The notes under the pieces were generated by a model. The model was not told the origin of the DNA. It ran no database searches and was given only the letters and a program-made list of their open reading frames with translations. Made by a program: the position numbers and the translations under genes. 21,197 bases of DNA from CAYTSW01 sp964440605 (GTDB taxonomy: Bacteria > Planctomycetota > Phycisphaerae > Phycisphaerales > UBA1924). The stretch lies in assembly GCA_964440605.1 (NCBI GenBank), contig CAYTSW010000038.1, positions 1-21,197 of the forward strand, written 5' to 3'. Positions 6,090 to 13,894 of the stretch are shown here, one piece after another. Every line of letters begins with the position of its first letter. The stretch's first letter is position 1.

Positions 6090-7520
6090 ATGGATGTTCG
6101 AGCGATGCCGGTGCCCGTGGTGGAGTCTGATGACCGCTGGCGCGTGCGCTCGGTGGGTGGCGGCGTGGGGGTGGCCGACTGGAGCGGGGGGTCGCTTGCG
6201 GCGTTGTTCGTCGAGGGCGAAACGCTGGTACGCCGACTGGAGGGGCGGCTGGTGGACGTTGGCGGGGCGGGCGTTGTCGTGGAGCGGGATGCCCGGCTCG
6301 CAGGCGCGGGCGACGACGAAGGGGAAGTCGTGGACGTGTACGCGCGCCGGAGTGACGCCGGCTTCGTCGTGGCGCTCGTCGAGGTTGGGTTGCGGGTGTC
6401 GCTGCGAGGGGAGCTCGAGCGTCTGCGTGATGCGTTGGAGGACGCCGAGCGGCAGCGGTCGCGCATGGACGCGGTGCAGCGCGAGTTGGCGCGGCCGAGC
6501 GAAGCGCCGGAGATCATCGGGCGCTCGGCGCCGATTGTTCGGTTGATCGACGAGATCGGCCGCGTCGCGAGCGGGCCCTCGACGGTGCTGGTGCACGGGG
6601 AGAGCGGGTCGGGCAAGGAGCTGATCGCGCGGGCGATCCACGCGCGGTCGCCGCGCGCGGCGCGGGCGCTGGTCGCGGTGAACTGCGCCGCGATGCCCGA
6701 CACGCTCCTGGAGAGCGAGCTCTTCGGGCATGAGCGCGGGGCGTTCACGGGGGCCGAACAGCAGCGGCTGGGGAAGTTCGAGCTCGCCGATGGAGGGACG
6801 CTGTTTCTCGATGAGATCGCCGAGCTCTCGGCGGCGGCGCAGGCCAAGCTGCTGCGGGTGCTTCAGGACGGCACGCTCATCCGCGTGGGCGGGTCGGAGA
6901 CGATTCAGACGGACGTGCGGCTGGTGGCAGCGACGCACCGTGATCTGGCGGAGCAGGTGCGCAAAGGGCGGTTTCGCGAGGACTTGTTCTATCGGCTGAA
7001 TGTGTTTCGTCTGACCGTGCCGCCGCTGCGCGAGCGCAAGGACGACATCAAGCCGCTGGCGGAGTTCTTCCACGGTCGGCACGCGCGGAGGATGGCCAAG
7101 GGTGTGCTGCCGATCTCGGAGCGGTCGATGCGCCGGCTGCTTGGGTACCGATGGCCGGGCAACGTGCGCGAGCTGGAGAACACGATCGAGCGAGCGACGC
7201 TGCTGGCTAGAGAGTCGGATGTGGAACTGGACGTGGAGATCCCCGAAGGCGCGGGGCTGGGGGACGATCGGCGCAGCGGTGCTCGGGGAGGCGGGCGAGA
7301 CACGAGCGAAGTGCCGCGCGATGTGCTGTTGGACCTGACGCTGGAGCAGTTGCAGCGGCTGCAGATCATGCACGCGCTGGAGACGACGGGGTACAAGGTG
7401 TTCGGCGCGGGCGGGGCGGCGGAGAAGCTGGAGATCCATCCGCAGACGCTGCTCTCGCGGATGGACAAGCTGGGGATTCCGCGGCCCCGGACGGCGCGGC
7501 GGGCGCGGTCGGGCGGGTGA
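6090..7520 (+). CDS. sigma54-dependent transcriptional activator (NtrC family)
   Basis: A 476-aa bacterial enhancer-binding protein. Its AAA+ domain drives open-complex formation by RNA polymerase-sigma54 through ATP hydrolysis. Visible motifs: Walker A GESGSGKE (170-177), the sigma54-contacting GAFTGA loop (217-222), Walker B GGTLFLDE (235-242), an arginine-finger-type FREDLFYRLNVF stretch (about 295-306) and RWPGNVREL (354-362). A Fis-type helix-turn-helix lies near 423-463 (IMHALETTGYKVF.., then IHPQTLLSRMDKLGI). Residues 1-110 match no receiver, GAF or FHA pattern I recognise and lack a phospho-acceptor pocket; a coiled coil (about 105-135) links them to the ATPase. ATG 6090 is chosen for GAGAGG 6 bases upstream; a GTG at 6069 would add 7 residues. 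It is divergent from a sigma54 promoter 180 bp away, its most likely target. Confidence 0.93.
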   Translation: MDVRAMPVPVVESDDRWRVRSVGGGVGVADWSGGSLAALFVEGETLVRRLEGRLVDVGGAGVVVERDARLAGAGDDEGEVVDVYARRSDAGFVVALVEVGLRVSLRGELERLRDALEDAERQRSRMDAVQRELARPSEAPEIIGRSAPIVRLIDEIGRVASGPSTVLVHGESGSGKELIARAIHARSPRAARALVAVNCAAMPDTLLESELFGHERGAFTGAEQQRLGKFELADGGTLFLDEIAELSAAAQAKLLRVLQDGTLIRVGGSETIQTDVRLVAATHRDLAEQVRKGRFREDLFYRLNVFRLTVPPLRERKDDIKPLAEFFHGRHARRMAKGVLPISERSMRRLLGYRWPGNVRELENTIERATLLARESDVELDVEIPEGAGLGDDRRSGARGGGRDTSEVPRDVLLDLTLEQLQRLQIMHALETTGYKVFGAGGAAEKLEIHPQTLLSRMDKLGIPRPRTARRARSGG

Positions 7521-7613
7521 ACGCGCCGACGTGTGCGCGAACGCGCGTACGATCGCGGCTCATGCGCCCGAGCGGCGGGCGTCCGGCGAGCGGGTCGTCA
7601 ACGTGAGTGAGCC

Positions 7614-10253
7614 GTGCGGCTGGGGATCGATCGCGAGAAGCTGCTGAGCGGTTGGGCGCGGCTGGTGACGGGCCACCCCTTGGTGGTGCTCGCGCTGGGG
7701 CTCTCGCTGGCGCTGATCGCGGGGGTGTACGCCGCGACGAGCCTGGGCTTTCGCTCCGACCGCAGCCAGTTGATCGACCCCGATCTGGACTGGCAGCAGC
7801 GGTACGCGGAGTTCAAGCGGCGGTTCCCGCGCTGGGACGACGCGATCGTGGTCCTGGGGCGGGCGGACGACGAGCCGGTGACGGAAGCGGCGGCGGTGGC
7901 GTTCTTCGACGCGTTGGACGATCTGCTCGGCGCTGACGAGGCGTTCGGGGCACGGACGCTGCTGATCGATCCCGACGAGGCCTCGGCGAACGCCTTGCTG
8001 CTCGAGCCGACGCCGGTGGTGGTCGAGACGGTCGAGCAGTTGCGGCGGGCGCGGGAGCTCTTGGCGCAGCCGATCGGGCTCGACGCGGCGCTGCTCGGGG
8101 CGGCGTTTCGACCCGACGCGGCGGCGGAGCTGGCGGTGCTGGTGGAGGGCGTCGAAGCCGTGATCCTCGGCGAGGCGACGAGTGTGCTGCGGCATGGGCA
8201 GCCCGAGCGCGTGGCGATCCGCAGCACGTCGCAGCGCTTTGTGATTGGCTTCGTGTCGTTGGATGAAAACATGTCGGGGGACGACGCGAGCGTGAACGCG
8301 GATGCGGCGCGAATCGCGGCGTTGCGCGGGCACGTGCGCACGGCGTTGGAGGCAACGCGCGGCGCGGTGGGCGATGCGGATGAGTTGGAAGCCGGAGTGA
8401 CGGGCGTGCCGGTGCTCGAGTCGGACGAGACGGCGCAGTCGACGGTAGACGCGACGCGGAGTTCGGCGTTGTCGCTGACGCTCATCGCGGTGCTGCTGAT
8501 CGCGGTCTATCGCGGGGTGAGTGTGCCACTGCTGGCCTTGGCGGCGCTGCTGACGGGCGTGGCGTGGAGCTTCGGGTGGGTGACGCTGGCGGTGGGGCAC
8601 TTGCAGGTGTTGTCGGTGGTGTTCGCGGTGTTTCTGTTGGGTCTGGGGGTGGACACGGCGATCCACCTGATCGCGCGGCTGGAGCTGGTGCACCCGGATC
8701 ACGAGCACATGCCCGAAGCCGTGGAGCGCGCGTTTCAGGGGGTCGGCGCGGGCGTGATGACCGGGGCGCTCACGACGGCGGCGGCGTTCGGCGCGACCGC
8801 GTTGTCGCACTTCGCGGGCGTTGCGGAGATGGGATTGATCGCGGCGGGGGGCGTGCTGCTGTGCACGGTGGCGGTGATGTCGCTGTTCCCCGCAGCGCTG
8901 GAGGTGATCCCGAAGCCGGAGCGGCGGCTGCGCGCGCGCAAGGGTGGAGCCGGCAAACCCTTCGGCGGCGCGGTCGGAATCGCGATGGATGGGCGGCCCT
9001 GGCTGGTGCTGGGCGTGAGCGTGGTGGTGGTCGCGGTCGCGGGCTTCTTGGCGCTGGGTGTGCGGTATGACTCGAACCTGCTGAACCTCATGCCGCCGAG
9101 CGCTGAGAGCGTGGTGTGGGAGCGGCGGCTGACGGCGGACGACGAGCGGTCGTCGTGGCACGCGGTGGTGGTGGCGGAGGGCGCCGACGAAGCCGAGCGG
9201 CTGACGCGAGCGTTGCGCGCCAGCGCATTGGTATCGGAGGTGGGCGGGGCGGGGGTGATCTTCCCGCCGACGGACGAGATGGACGTGCGGCGTCACGCGG
9301 CGCGGAGTCTGGATCGCGTGCCGACGCCGAGCGCCGAAGCGCCGGAGGGCGCGGGGGCGCGCATCCGCGAGGCGCTGCGCACGATCGCGCAGGCGGAGCT
9401 GGCGGTCTCGGGGCGCGCGCAGACCCTGCTGGACGCGGCGAGCGACGAACAGTGGACGCGGGTGGCCGAGGCGTTCGCGCGTGATCGACGGGCGTTAGCG
9501 CGACAGATCAACGCGTTGGACGCGGCGATGACGCCTCGCGCGAGCGACCTGCCCAGCGCAGCGGGGGAACTCTTCCTGGCGGCCCCGTCGGAGGCGGACG
9601 CGCGCAATGGCTACATCCTGCGCGTGTACCCGGCGGGCAATGGCGGGCTCAGCCCGCTGCACCCGGATCGGCTGGGCCCGTTCGTCGAGGAAGTGCTGTC
9701 GATCGCGCCCAGCGCAACGGGGCCGGCGGTGCAGATCCACAAGTCGACGGCGGTGATCCTGTCCGGGTACCGGTGGGCGGCGGTGTACGCGGCGCTGGCG
9801 ATCGTGCTGATTCTGCTGTGGGACTTCCGGTCGGTGGGCGACGCGCTGTGCGCGCTGCTGCCAGTAGGTGTGGCGGTAGTGCTGCTGCTGGGAGTGATGG
9901 GCGCGATGGGGTGGTCGCTGAACTTCGCGAACACGATCGTGATGCCGCTCTTGATCGGGCTGGGGGTGGACGCGGGGGTGCACGCGGTGCACCGTTGGCG
10001 TGCGCAGCCGATGGACCCTCCCGCGGGGCTCGCGGGCGGTTGCGGGCGTGCGATCACGCTGACGACGTGGACGACGGCGATCGGTTTTGGGGCGATGGCG
10101 ATCGCCGAGCACCGCGGGGTGCGGTCGCTGGGGCTGGTGATGGCGACGGGGCTGGTGCTGGTGTGGGTGAGCGCGATTGTGGTGCTGCCGGCGGTGCTTC
10201 GTTTGCGCACGACGCCAGCGATGGCGATTCCCGAGCGTGGCCCCGTAGAATGA
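7614..10253 (+). CDS. MMPL/RND superfamily membrane protein, HpnN-like
   Basis: An 879-aa inner-membrane protein with the duplicated RND architecture. A transmembrane helix at about 21-44 leads into a periplasmic loop (45-280), then a helix bundle (about 285-440) containing GLGVDTAIH (343-351). A second N-terminal helix (about 462-482), a second loop and a second bundle (about 717-865) with GLGVDAGVH (about 780) follow. The start region (LGFRSDRSQLIDPDLDWQQR.., then FKRRFPRWDDAIVV) and the length fit the hopanoid-associated HpnN group, which moves hopanoids between membranes; other MMPL lipid exporters are possible. GTG 7614 is the first start after an in-frame TGA at 7608; no strong ribosome binding site is seen. 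No hopanoid genes are visible nearby. It lies 93 bp after the activator gene and 72 bp before the dehydrogenase gene, all plus strand. Confidence 0.87.
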   Translation: MRLGIDREKLLSGWARLVTGHPLVVLALGLSLALIAGVYAATSLGFRSDRSQLIDPDLDWQQRYAEFKRRFPRWDDAIVVLGRADDEPVTEAAAVAFFDALDDLLGADEAFGARTLLIDPDEASANALLLEPTPVVVETVEQLRRARELLAQPIGLDAALLGAAFRPDAAAELAVLVEGVEAVILGEATSVLRHGQPERVAIRSTSQRFVIGFVSLDENMSGDDASVNADAARIAALRGHVRTALEATRGAVGDADELEAGVTGVPVLESDETAQSTVDATRSSALSLTLIAVLLIAVYRGVSVPLLALAALLTGVAWSFGWVTLAVGHLQVLSVVFAVFLLGLGVDTAIHLIARLELVHPDHEHMPEAVERAFQGVGAGVMTGALTTAAAFGATALSHFAGVAEMGLIAAGGVLLCTVAVMSLFPAALEVIPKPERRLRARKGGAGKPFGGAVGIAMDGRPWLVLGVSVVVVAVAGFLALGVRYDSNLLNLMPPSAESVVWERRLTADDERSSWHAVVVAEGADEAERLTRALRASALVSEVGGAGVIFPPTDEMDVRRHAARSLDRVPTPSAEAPEGAGARIREALRTIAQAELAVSGRAQTLLDAASDEQWTRVAEAFARDRRALARQINALDAAMTPRASDLPSAAGELFLAAPSEADARNGYILRVYPAGNGGLSPLHPDRLGPFVEEVLSIAPSATGPAVQIHKSTAVILSGYRWAAVYAALAIVLILLWDFRSVGDALCALLPVGVAVVLLLGVMGAMGWSLNFANTIVMPLLIGLGVDAGVHAVHRWRAQPMDPPAGLAGGCGRAITLTTWTTAIGFGAMAIAEHRGVRSLGLVMATGLVLVWVSAIVVLPAVLRLRTTPAMAIPERGPVE

Positions 10254-10325
10254 GGGTGCGTTCGGTGGGGTGAACTTTCGCAGGGTCGTTCCGCGTGCAA
10301 GCGGGGGCCCGTCTGGAGGCGCTTC

Positions 10326-11510
10326 GTGTCCACGCTCGATACCTCGCGTGCGTCCGCCGATGTCACGACCGACGACGACGGCGTTCCCACCGCCAGGCCC
10401 GATCGCGGGGCGGCGAAGCCGCTGCCCGAGACGATGCGGGCGTTGGTGAAGCATCACGCGGGTCCGGGGCTGGAGTTGGACGAAGCGCGCGAGCTGCCGC
10501 GGGGCTCGACGGGCGAGCCAGGGGTGTGCGGGCCGAACGACGTCTTGATCCGCGTGACCAAGGTGGGCGTGTGCGGGACGGACCGGCATATCTGGGAGTG
10601 GGACGACTGGGCGGCGAGTCGCATCCCGGTGGGGATCGTGACGGGTCACGAGTTCGTCGGCGTGGTGGAGCGCTTGGGGAGTTCGGTGACGGAGTTCGAG
10701 GTGGGCCAGCGGGTGAGCGGCGAGAGCCACATCGCTTCGGGGACGGACTACAACGCGCGGACGGGCAACGCGCACATCGCGCGGGACATGCAGATCATCG
10801 GGGTGGATCGCGATGGATGTTTCGCGCAGTACATCATGCTGCCGGCGCGGAACGTCTGGCCCGTGCACCCGAAGGTGGCGGACCGGTTCGCGGCGATCTT
10901 CGACCCGCTGGGCAACGCGGTGCACACGGTGATGGCGGCGGGCGTCAGCGCCAAGAGCGTGCTGGTCACGGGGACGGGGATCATCGGGTTGATGGCGGTG
11001 AGCGTGGCGCGGGCGGTGGGTGCGACGCGGATCTACGCGACGGACGTCGACCCGCGCCGACGCGCGCTGGCGAAGCTGATGGGCGCCGACGAGGTCTTCG
11101 ACCCGACCGAGGGCGACCACTGGATCGCGCAGATCGATCGAGAGGTGCCGGCCGACGGCGTGGACGTGCTGCTGGAAATGTCCGGCGCGCCGGCGGGCAT
11201 CGAAGGCGGCTTCCGCGCGCTGCGTCACGGCGGCACGGCGGCGTTGCTGGGCATCCCCGCACGCCCCTTCGCCTTCGACCTGACGAACCACGTGATCTTC
11301 AAGGCGGCGACCGTCGTCGGCGTCAACGGGCGGCGGATGTGGGAGACGTGGTATCAGGCCGAGCAGTTGCTGGTGTCGCGGCGCATCGACATCGACCCCG
11401 TGATCACGCACGAGCTGAAGATGGACGAATACGCACGAGTCTTCGACCTGATGCGGTCGGGGGACGGGATCAAGGTGGTGCTGGAGGTGGGGGAGACACT
11501 GAGGCACTGA
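10326..11510 (+). CDS. Zinc-type alcohol dehydrogenase, L-threonine 3-dehydrogenase-like
   Basis: A 394-aa medium-chain dehydrogenase most like Tdh, which oxidises threonine to 2-amino-3-ketobutyrate with NAD+. Matches include VGVCGTDRHIWEWDDWA (80-96), GHEFVGVVE (107-115) and IFDPLGNAVHT (191-201). The NAD-binding GTGIIG is at 216-221 with D240 after strand 2; LLEMSGAPAG and HGGTAALLGIP follow, and then MWETWYQAEQLL. Catalytic-zinc ligands C83, H108 and E109 are present. The structural-zinc lobe is odd: where Tdh has four cysteines, the segment 136-154 has none. About 36 polar residues also precede the usual family start (MRAL). GTG 10326 is chosen because GGAGG lies 6 bases upstream; the internal ATG at 10434 lacks such a site. 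Substrate could be threonine or another polyol or amino alcohol. Confidence 0.85.
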   Translation: MSTLDTSRASADVTTDDDGVPTARPDRGAAKPLPETMRALVKHHAGPGLELDEARELPRGSTGEPGVCGPNDVLIRVTKVGVCGTDRHIWEWDDWAASRIPVGIVTGHEFVGVVERLGSSVTEFEVGQRVSGESHIASGTDYNARTGNAHIARDMQIIGVDRDGCFAQYIMLPARNVWPVHPKVADRFAAIFDPLGNAVHTVMAAGVSAKSVLVTGTGIIGLMAVSVARAVGATRIYATDVDPRRRALAKLMGADEVFDPTEGDHWIAQIDREVPADGVDVLLEMSGAPAGIEGGFRALRHGGTAALLGIPARPFAFDLTNHVIFKAATVVGVNGRRMWETWYQAEQLLVSRRIDIDPVITHELKMDEYARVFDLMRSGDGIKVVLEVGETLRH

Positions 11511-11546
11511 GGCACGAAGGCACGGAGGGGGACCACCCGGCTCCTC

Positions 11547-11635
11547 GGGTGCCCGGCTACTGCGCAGCAGAAGCCGGATGACGCGCCGGACTCCACGACC
11601 AACGCCGGGTTCGGCTGCGCCGTACCCGGGCACCC
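11547..11635 (+). repeat. Family A palindromic element, copy 1
   Basis: An 89-bp element with outer inverted repeats GGGTGCCCGG and CCGGGCACCC and two inner hairpins: CCGGCT..AGCCGG around CTGCGCAG, and CCGGGTTCGGC..GCCGTACCCGG with one mismatch. It fills the convergent spacer between the dehydrogenase and the 11705 gene. Short GGCACTGA/GGCACGAA-type units precede it (about 11500-11530); the rest of 11511-11704 holds nothing else recognisable. Confidence 0.8.
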
Positions 11636-11704
11636 CCGAATCCCTTGTCTGTTCTCTGCGTGCTCTGTTCGCTCAGCGCCTCTGTGTACCTGCCTTCGAG
11701 GCGA

Positions 11705-12376
11705 TCAGCCGCCCGTGAGGGCGGTCCAGATGTCGCTGAGGTTGACGTCGTTCATGCGTTGATCGACGTCCTGGTCGAGCTCGTTGAAGTCGCGCACCTC
11801 GGGGGCAGCGGTCAGGGGCATGCGCTCGGCGTTCGGCGGGGCCTTGGCGAGGGTGAGTGAGCCGTCGCCTGAGATTGAGATGACCCAGCGGCCTTCGTCG
11901 AGCTGGCGGTAGATGGCCTTGCCGAAGCGGAAGTTGTTGTCGTCCCAGTCGAGGGTGTCGAGGCCGGGGTCGATGACGAGGGCGTCCTTGGGGGAGGTGT
12001 CTTCGTCGAAGATGCGGCGGATCCAGACGCGGCCGTCGCGGAGGACGTAGTCGACGTAGATCTCGCGGTCGGCGGCGAAGGGCGTCTCGATGGTCTCGAT
12101 CGCGCCCGCAACGGTGCGGATCTGCACCGCCACTCGGTTGTCCTCGACGAGGAGTTCGGTGACGGCGGTCTGCTTGACGGCGGTGTTGTAGGTGTTGCGC
12201 AGGTCTTCGAAATCGGTGGAGACGCTGGCGAGGCGGTCCTGGAGGACCGAAGCGCGGACGTCGGCCCGGACGACGCGCCACCCCAGCCAGCCGAGGCCGG
12301 CGATCAGGAGCAGGAGGCTGAGCCCGAGGGTGACGCGGAAGAGACGCGAAACGGTCTGGTCGACCTGTTTGAGCAT
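11705..12376 (-). CDS. Single-pass membrane protein of unknown function
   Basis: A 223-aa hypothetical protein. Residues 1-12 are polar, one transmembrane helix follows (about 13-34, FRVTLGLSLLLLIAGLGWLGW), and residues 40-75 form a likely coiled coil (LQDRLASVSTDFEDLRNTYN). The remainder is a soluble domain rich in beta strands with alternating acidic and aromatic residues (IYVDYVLRDGRVWIRRIFDE, RWVISISGDGSLTL). I recognise no family. The N-in topology implied by the short start places the C-terminal domain outside the cytoplasm. The ATG at 12376 has no clear ribosome binding site. It is 101 bp downstream of the DUF1501 gene on the same strand and may belong to that transcript. Confidence 0.75.
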   Translation of the reverse strand: MLKQVDQTVSRLFRVTLGLSLLLLIAGLGWLGWRVVRADVRASVLQDRLASVSTDFEDLRNTYNTAVKQTAVTELLVEDNRVAVQIRTVAGAIETIETPFAADREIYVDYVLRDGRVWIRRIFDEDTSPKDALVIDPGLDTLDWDDNNFRFGKAIYRQLDEGRWVISISGDGSLTLAKAPPNAERMPLTAAPEVRDFNELDQDVDQRMNDVNLSDIWTALTGG

Positions 12377-12410
12377 GGTGGATGATGGCGGGTCGGACGC
12401 GGGGGATCAA

Positions 12411-12435
12411 CCGCGCGGGCCAAGCCCGGGCTACC
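12411..12435. repeat. Intergenic hairpin (CGGGCCAAGCCCG type)
   Basis: CGGGC-CAA-GCCCG (12416-12428) followed by GGCTACCGCCC lies between DUF1501 and the 11705-12376 gene. It resembles the other intergenic hairpins in style but is a distinct sequence with a single copy here. No T-tract follows on the minus strand. Confidence 0.4.
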
Positions 12436-12477
12436 GCCCGTGGTGGCGGAGACGCTCAGACCGGTGCGGGACGTGTC

Positions 12478-13845
12478 TCAGGGGCGCGAGCGACGGTTGC
12501 GGCTCGCGTCGGCGCTCGGCACGTTGATGACGTCGGCGGGGCGGTAGCGGTTGTCGAGGACCTTGTCGGGGTTGGCGCCGAGCCAGGTGCCCAGGACGGC
12601 GGCGTAGATCGTTCGGAAGTCGGTGTGGTACTTGAGGTCGCCCTGGTCGAGGTCCCGGAGCGAGGGGTGCCCGCCGTGGACGCCGGCCTTGGCGGTCGGT
12701 CCGACGAGGAACATCGGCGCCGCGGTGCCGTGGTCGGTGCCGTTGGAAGCGTTTTGTCCGACGCGTCGTCCGAACTCGGAGAAGACCATGGTGAGGACGC
12801 GCCCGTCGTTACCCTGCGCTTTGAGATCGCTCTGGAAGGCGCGGAGGGCGTCGCCGAGTTGGCGCATGAGGTTCGCGTGCGATCCGTTGGCGCCGCCCTG
12901 GCCTCGGTGGGTGTCAAAGCCGCCCATGGAGACGTAGAAGACACGGGTCTGAAGGTCAGCGCGGATCATGGAGCCGACCATGGCGAGCTGGCGTGCGAGG
13001 CCGGAGCCGGGGTAGTCGACGAGGGGCCTCGCGTTCATCGCCTGGCGGATGCGGTCGCTGGCGACGCGGGCGTCCATGGCGGTGCGGGTGAGGAATGCGG
13101 CTTCGGGGCTGTCGATGTCCTGATCGTGGCCCGGCTCGTCGTGGAGGATCTCGTCGTAGGGCTCGACGAGCGCGGGGTGGAGGTCTTCGCCGGTCCAGCG
13201 GAACATGTCGGGCGTTTCGAAGCTGATGGGCTTGTACTGGCGGCCCTGCATGGCGAGGGGGGCTTCGCGGCCGAGGGCGATGCCGGCCTCGCCCGCGCAC
13301 TGGGCGGCGTCGTTGCCGGCGGCGACTGCGGCGTCGGCGGCGGGCGAGCCGTGACACTGGTTGTCGAAGAAGCGCCCGAGCCAGCCCTCGCCGACACCCG
13401 AGGTGTCGGCGGTGTGCCAGATGTCCATCGAGGTGAAGTGCGAGCGGTTGGGGTTGGGGTAACCCGTGCCCTGGACGATGGCGAGGTTGCCGTCGTCCCA
13501 GAGGGACTTCATGCCCTCGAGGCGTGGGTGCAGGCCGATGTCGAAGCGGCGGTCGAGCGTCAGGACTTCAGCGGGGGGGATGGCGATGCCGTTGCGCACG
13601 CGGTAGTAGGTGTCGTCGCGGAAGGGGATGACGGTGTTGAGCCCGTCGTTGCCGCCCGAGAGTTGGACGACGACGAGGATGCGTTCGTCGGGCACGCCGG
13701 CGACGGAAGAGACCTGCTGGGGGCGGGCCATCGCGAGGGCGGACTTCTGGAGGAAGAAGGGCACCGTGACGGCGGCCGAGGCGAGTGTGACGCCGCGCTG
13801 GAGGAAGGCTCGGCGGGTGTACGCGTTGGCGTTGTGCAGGTCCAT
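12478..13845 (-). CDS. DUF1501 family exported protein
   Basis: A 455-aa DUF1501 protein, a family abundant in planctomycetes, related to sulfatase/alkaline-phosphatase folds and of unproven function. The N-terminus has a twin-arginine signal (TRRAFLQRG, residues 10-18) before a hydrophobic stretch ending near SALAMA, so export by Tat is likely. Family features visible: RILVVVQLSGGNDGLNTVIP, HFTSMDIWHTAD, VSMGGFDTHRGQGG, LTMVFSEFGRRVGQN, TDHGTAAPMFLVG and LKYHTDFRTIYAAVL. ATG 13845 has GGAG 6 bases upstream. It lies 49 bp after the DUF1800 gene; the pair is usually found together, which implies joint function at the cell envelope. Confidence 0.95.
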   Translation of the reverse strand: MDLHNANAYTRRAFLQRGVTLASAAVTVPFFLQKSALAMARPQQVSSVAGVPDERILVVVQLSGGNDGLNTVIPFRDDTYYRVRNGIAIPPAEVLTLDRRFDIGLHPRLEGMKSLWDDGNLAIVQGTGYPNPNRSHFTSMDIWHTADTSGVGEGWLGRFFDNQCHGSPAADAAVAAGNDAAQCAGEAGIALGREAPLAMQGRQYKPISFETPDMFRWTGEDLHPALVEPYDEILHDEPGHDQDIDSPEAAFLTRTAMDARVASDRIRQAMNARPLVDYPGSGLARQLAMVGSMIRADLQTRVFYVSMGGFDTHRGQGGANGSHANLMRQLGDALRAFQSDLKAQGNDGRVLTMVFSEFGRRVGQNASNGTDHGTAAPMFLVGPTAKAGVHGGHPSLRDLDQGDLKYHTDFRTIYAAVLGTWLGANPDKVLDNRYRPADVINVPSADASRNRRSRP

Positions 13846-13894
13846 GGGCGGCTCCGGCCTGTGGTGGTCGGTTTCGGGTCGGTGGAGGACTGGA

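Noticed and set aside
9495..11633. 712-codon minus-strand open frame
   Set aside because: Antisense to the HpnN-like and dehydrogenase genes; histidine/arginine-rich shadow.
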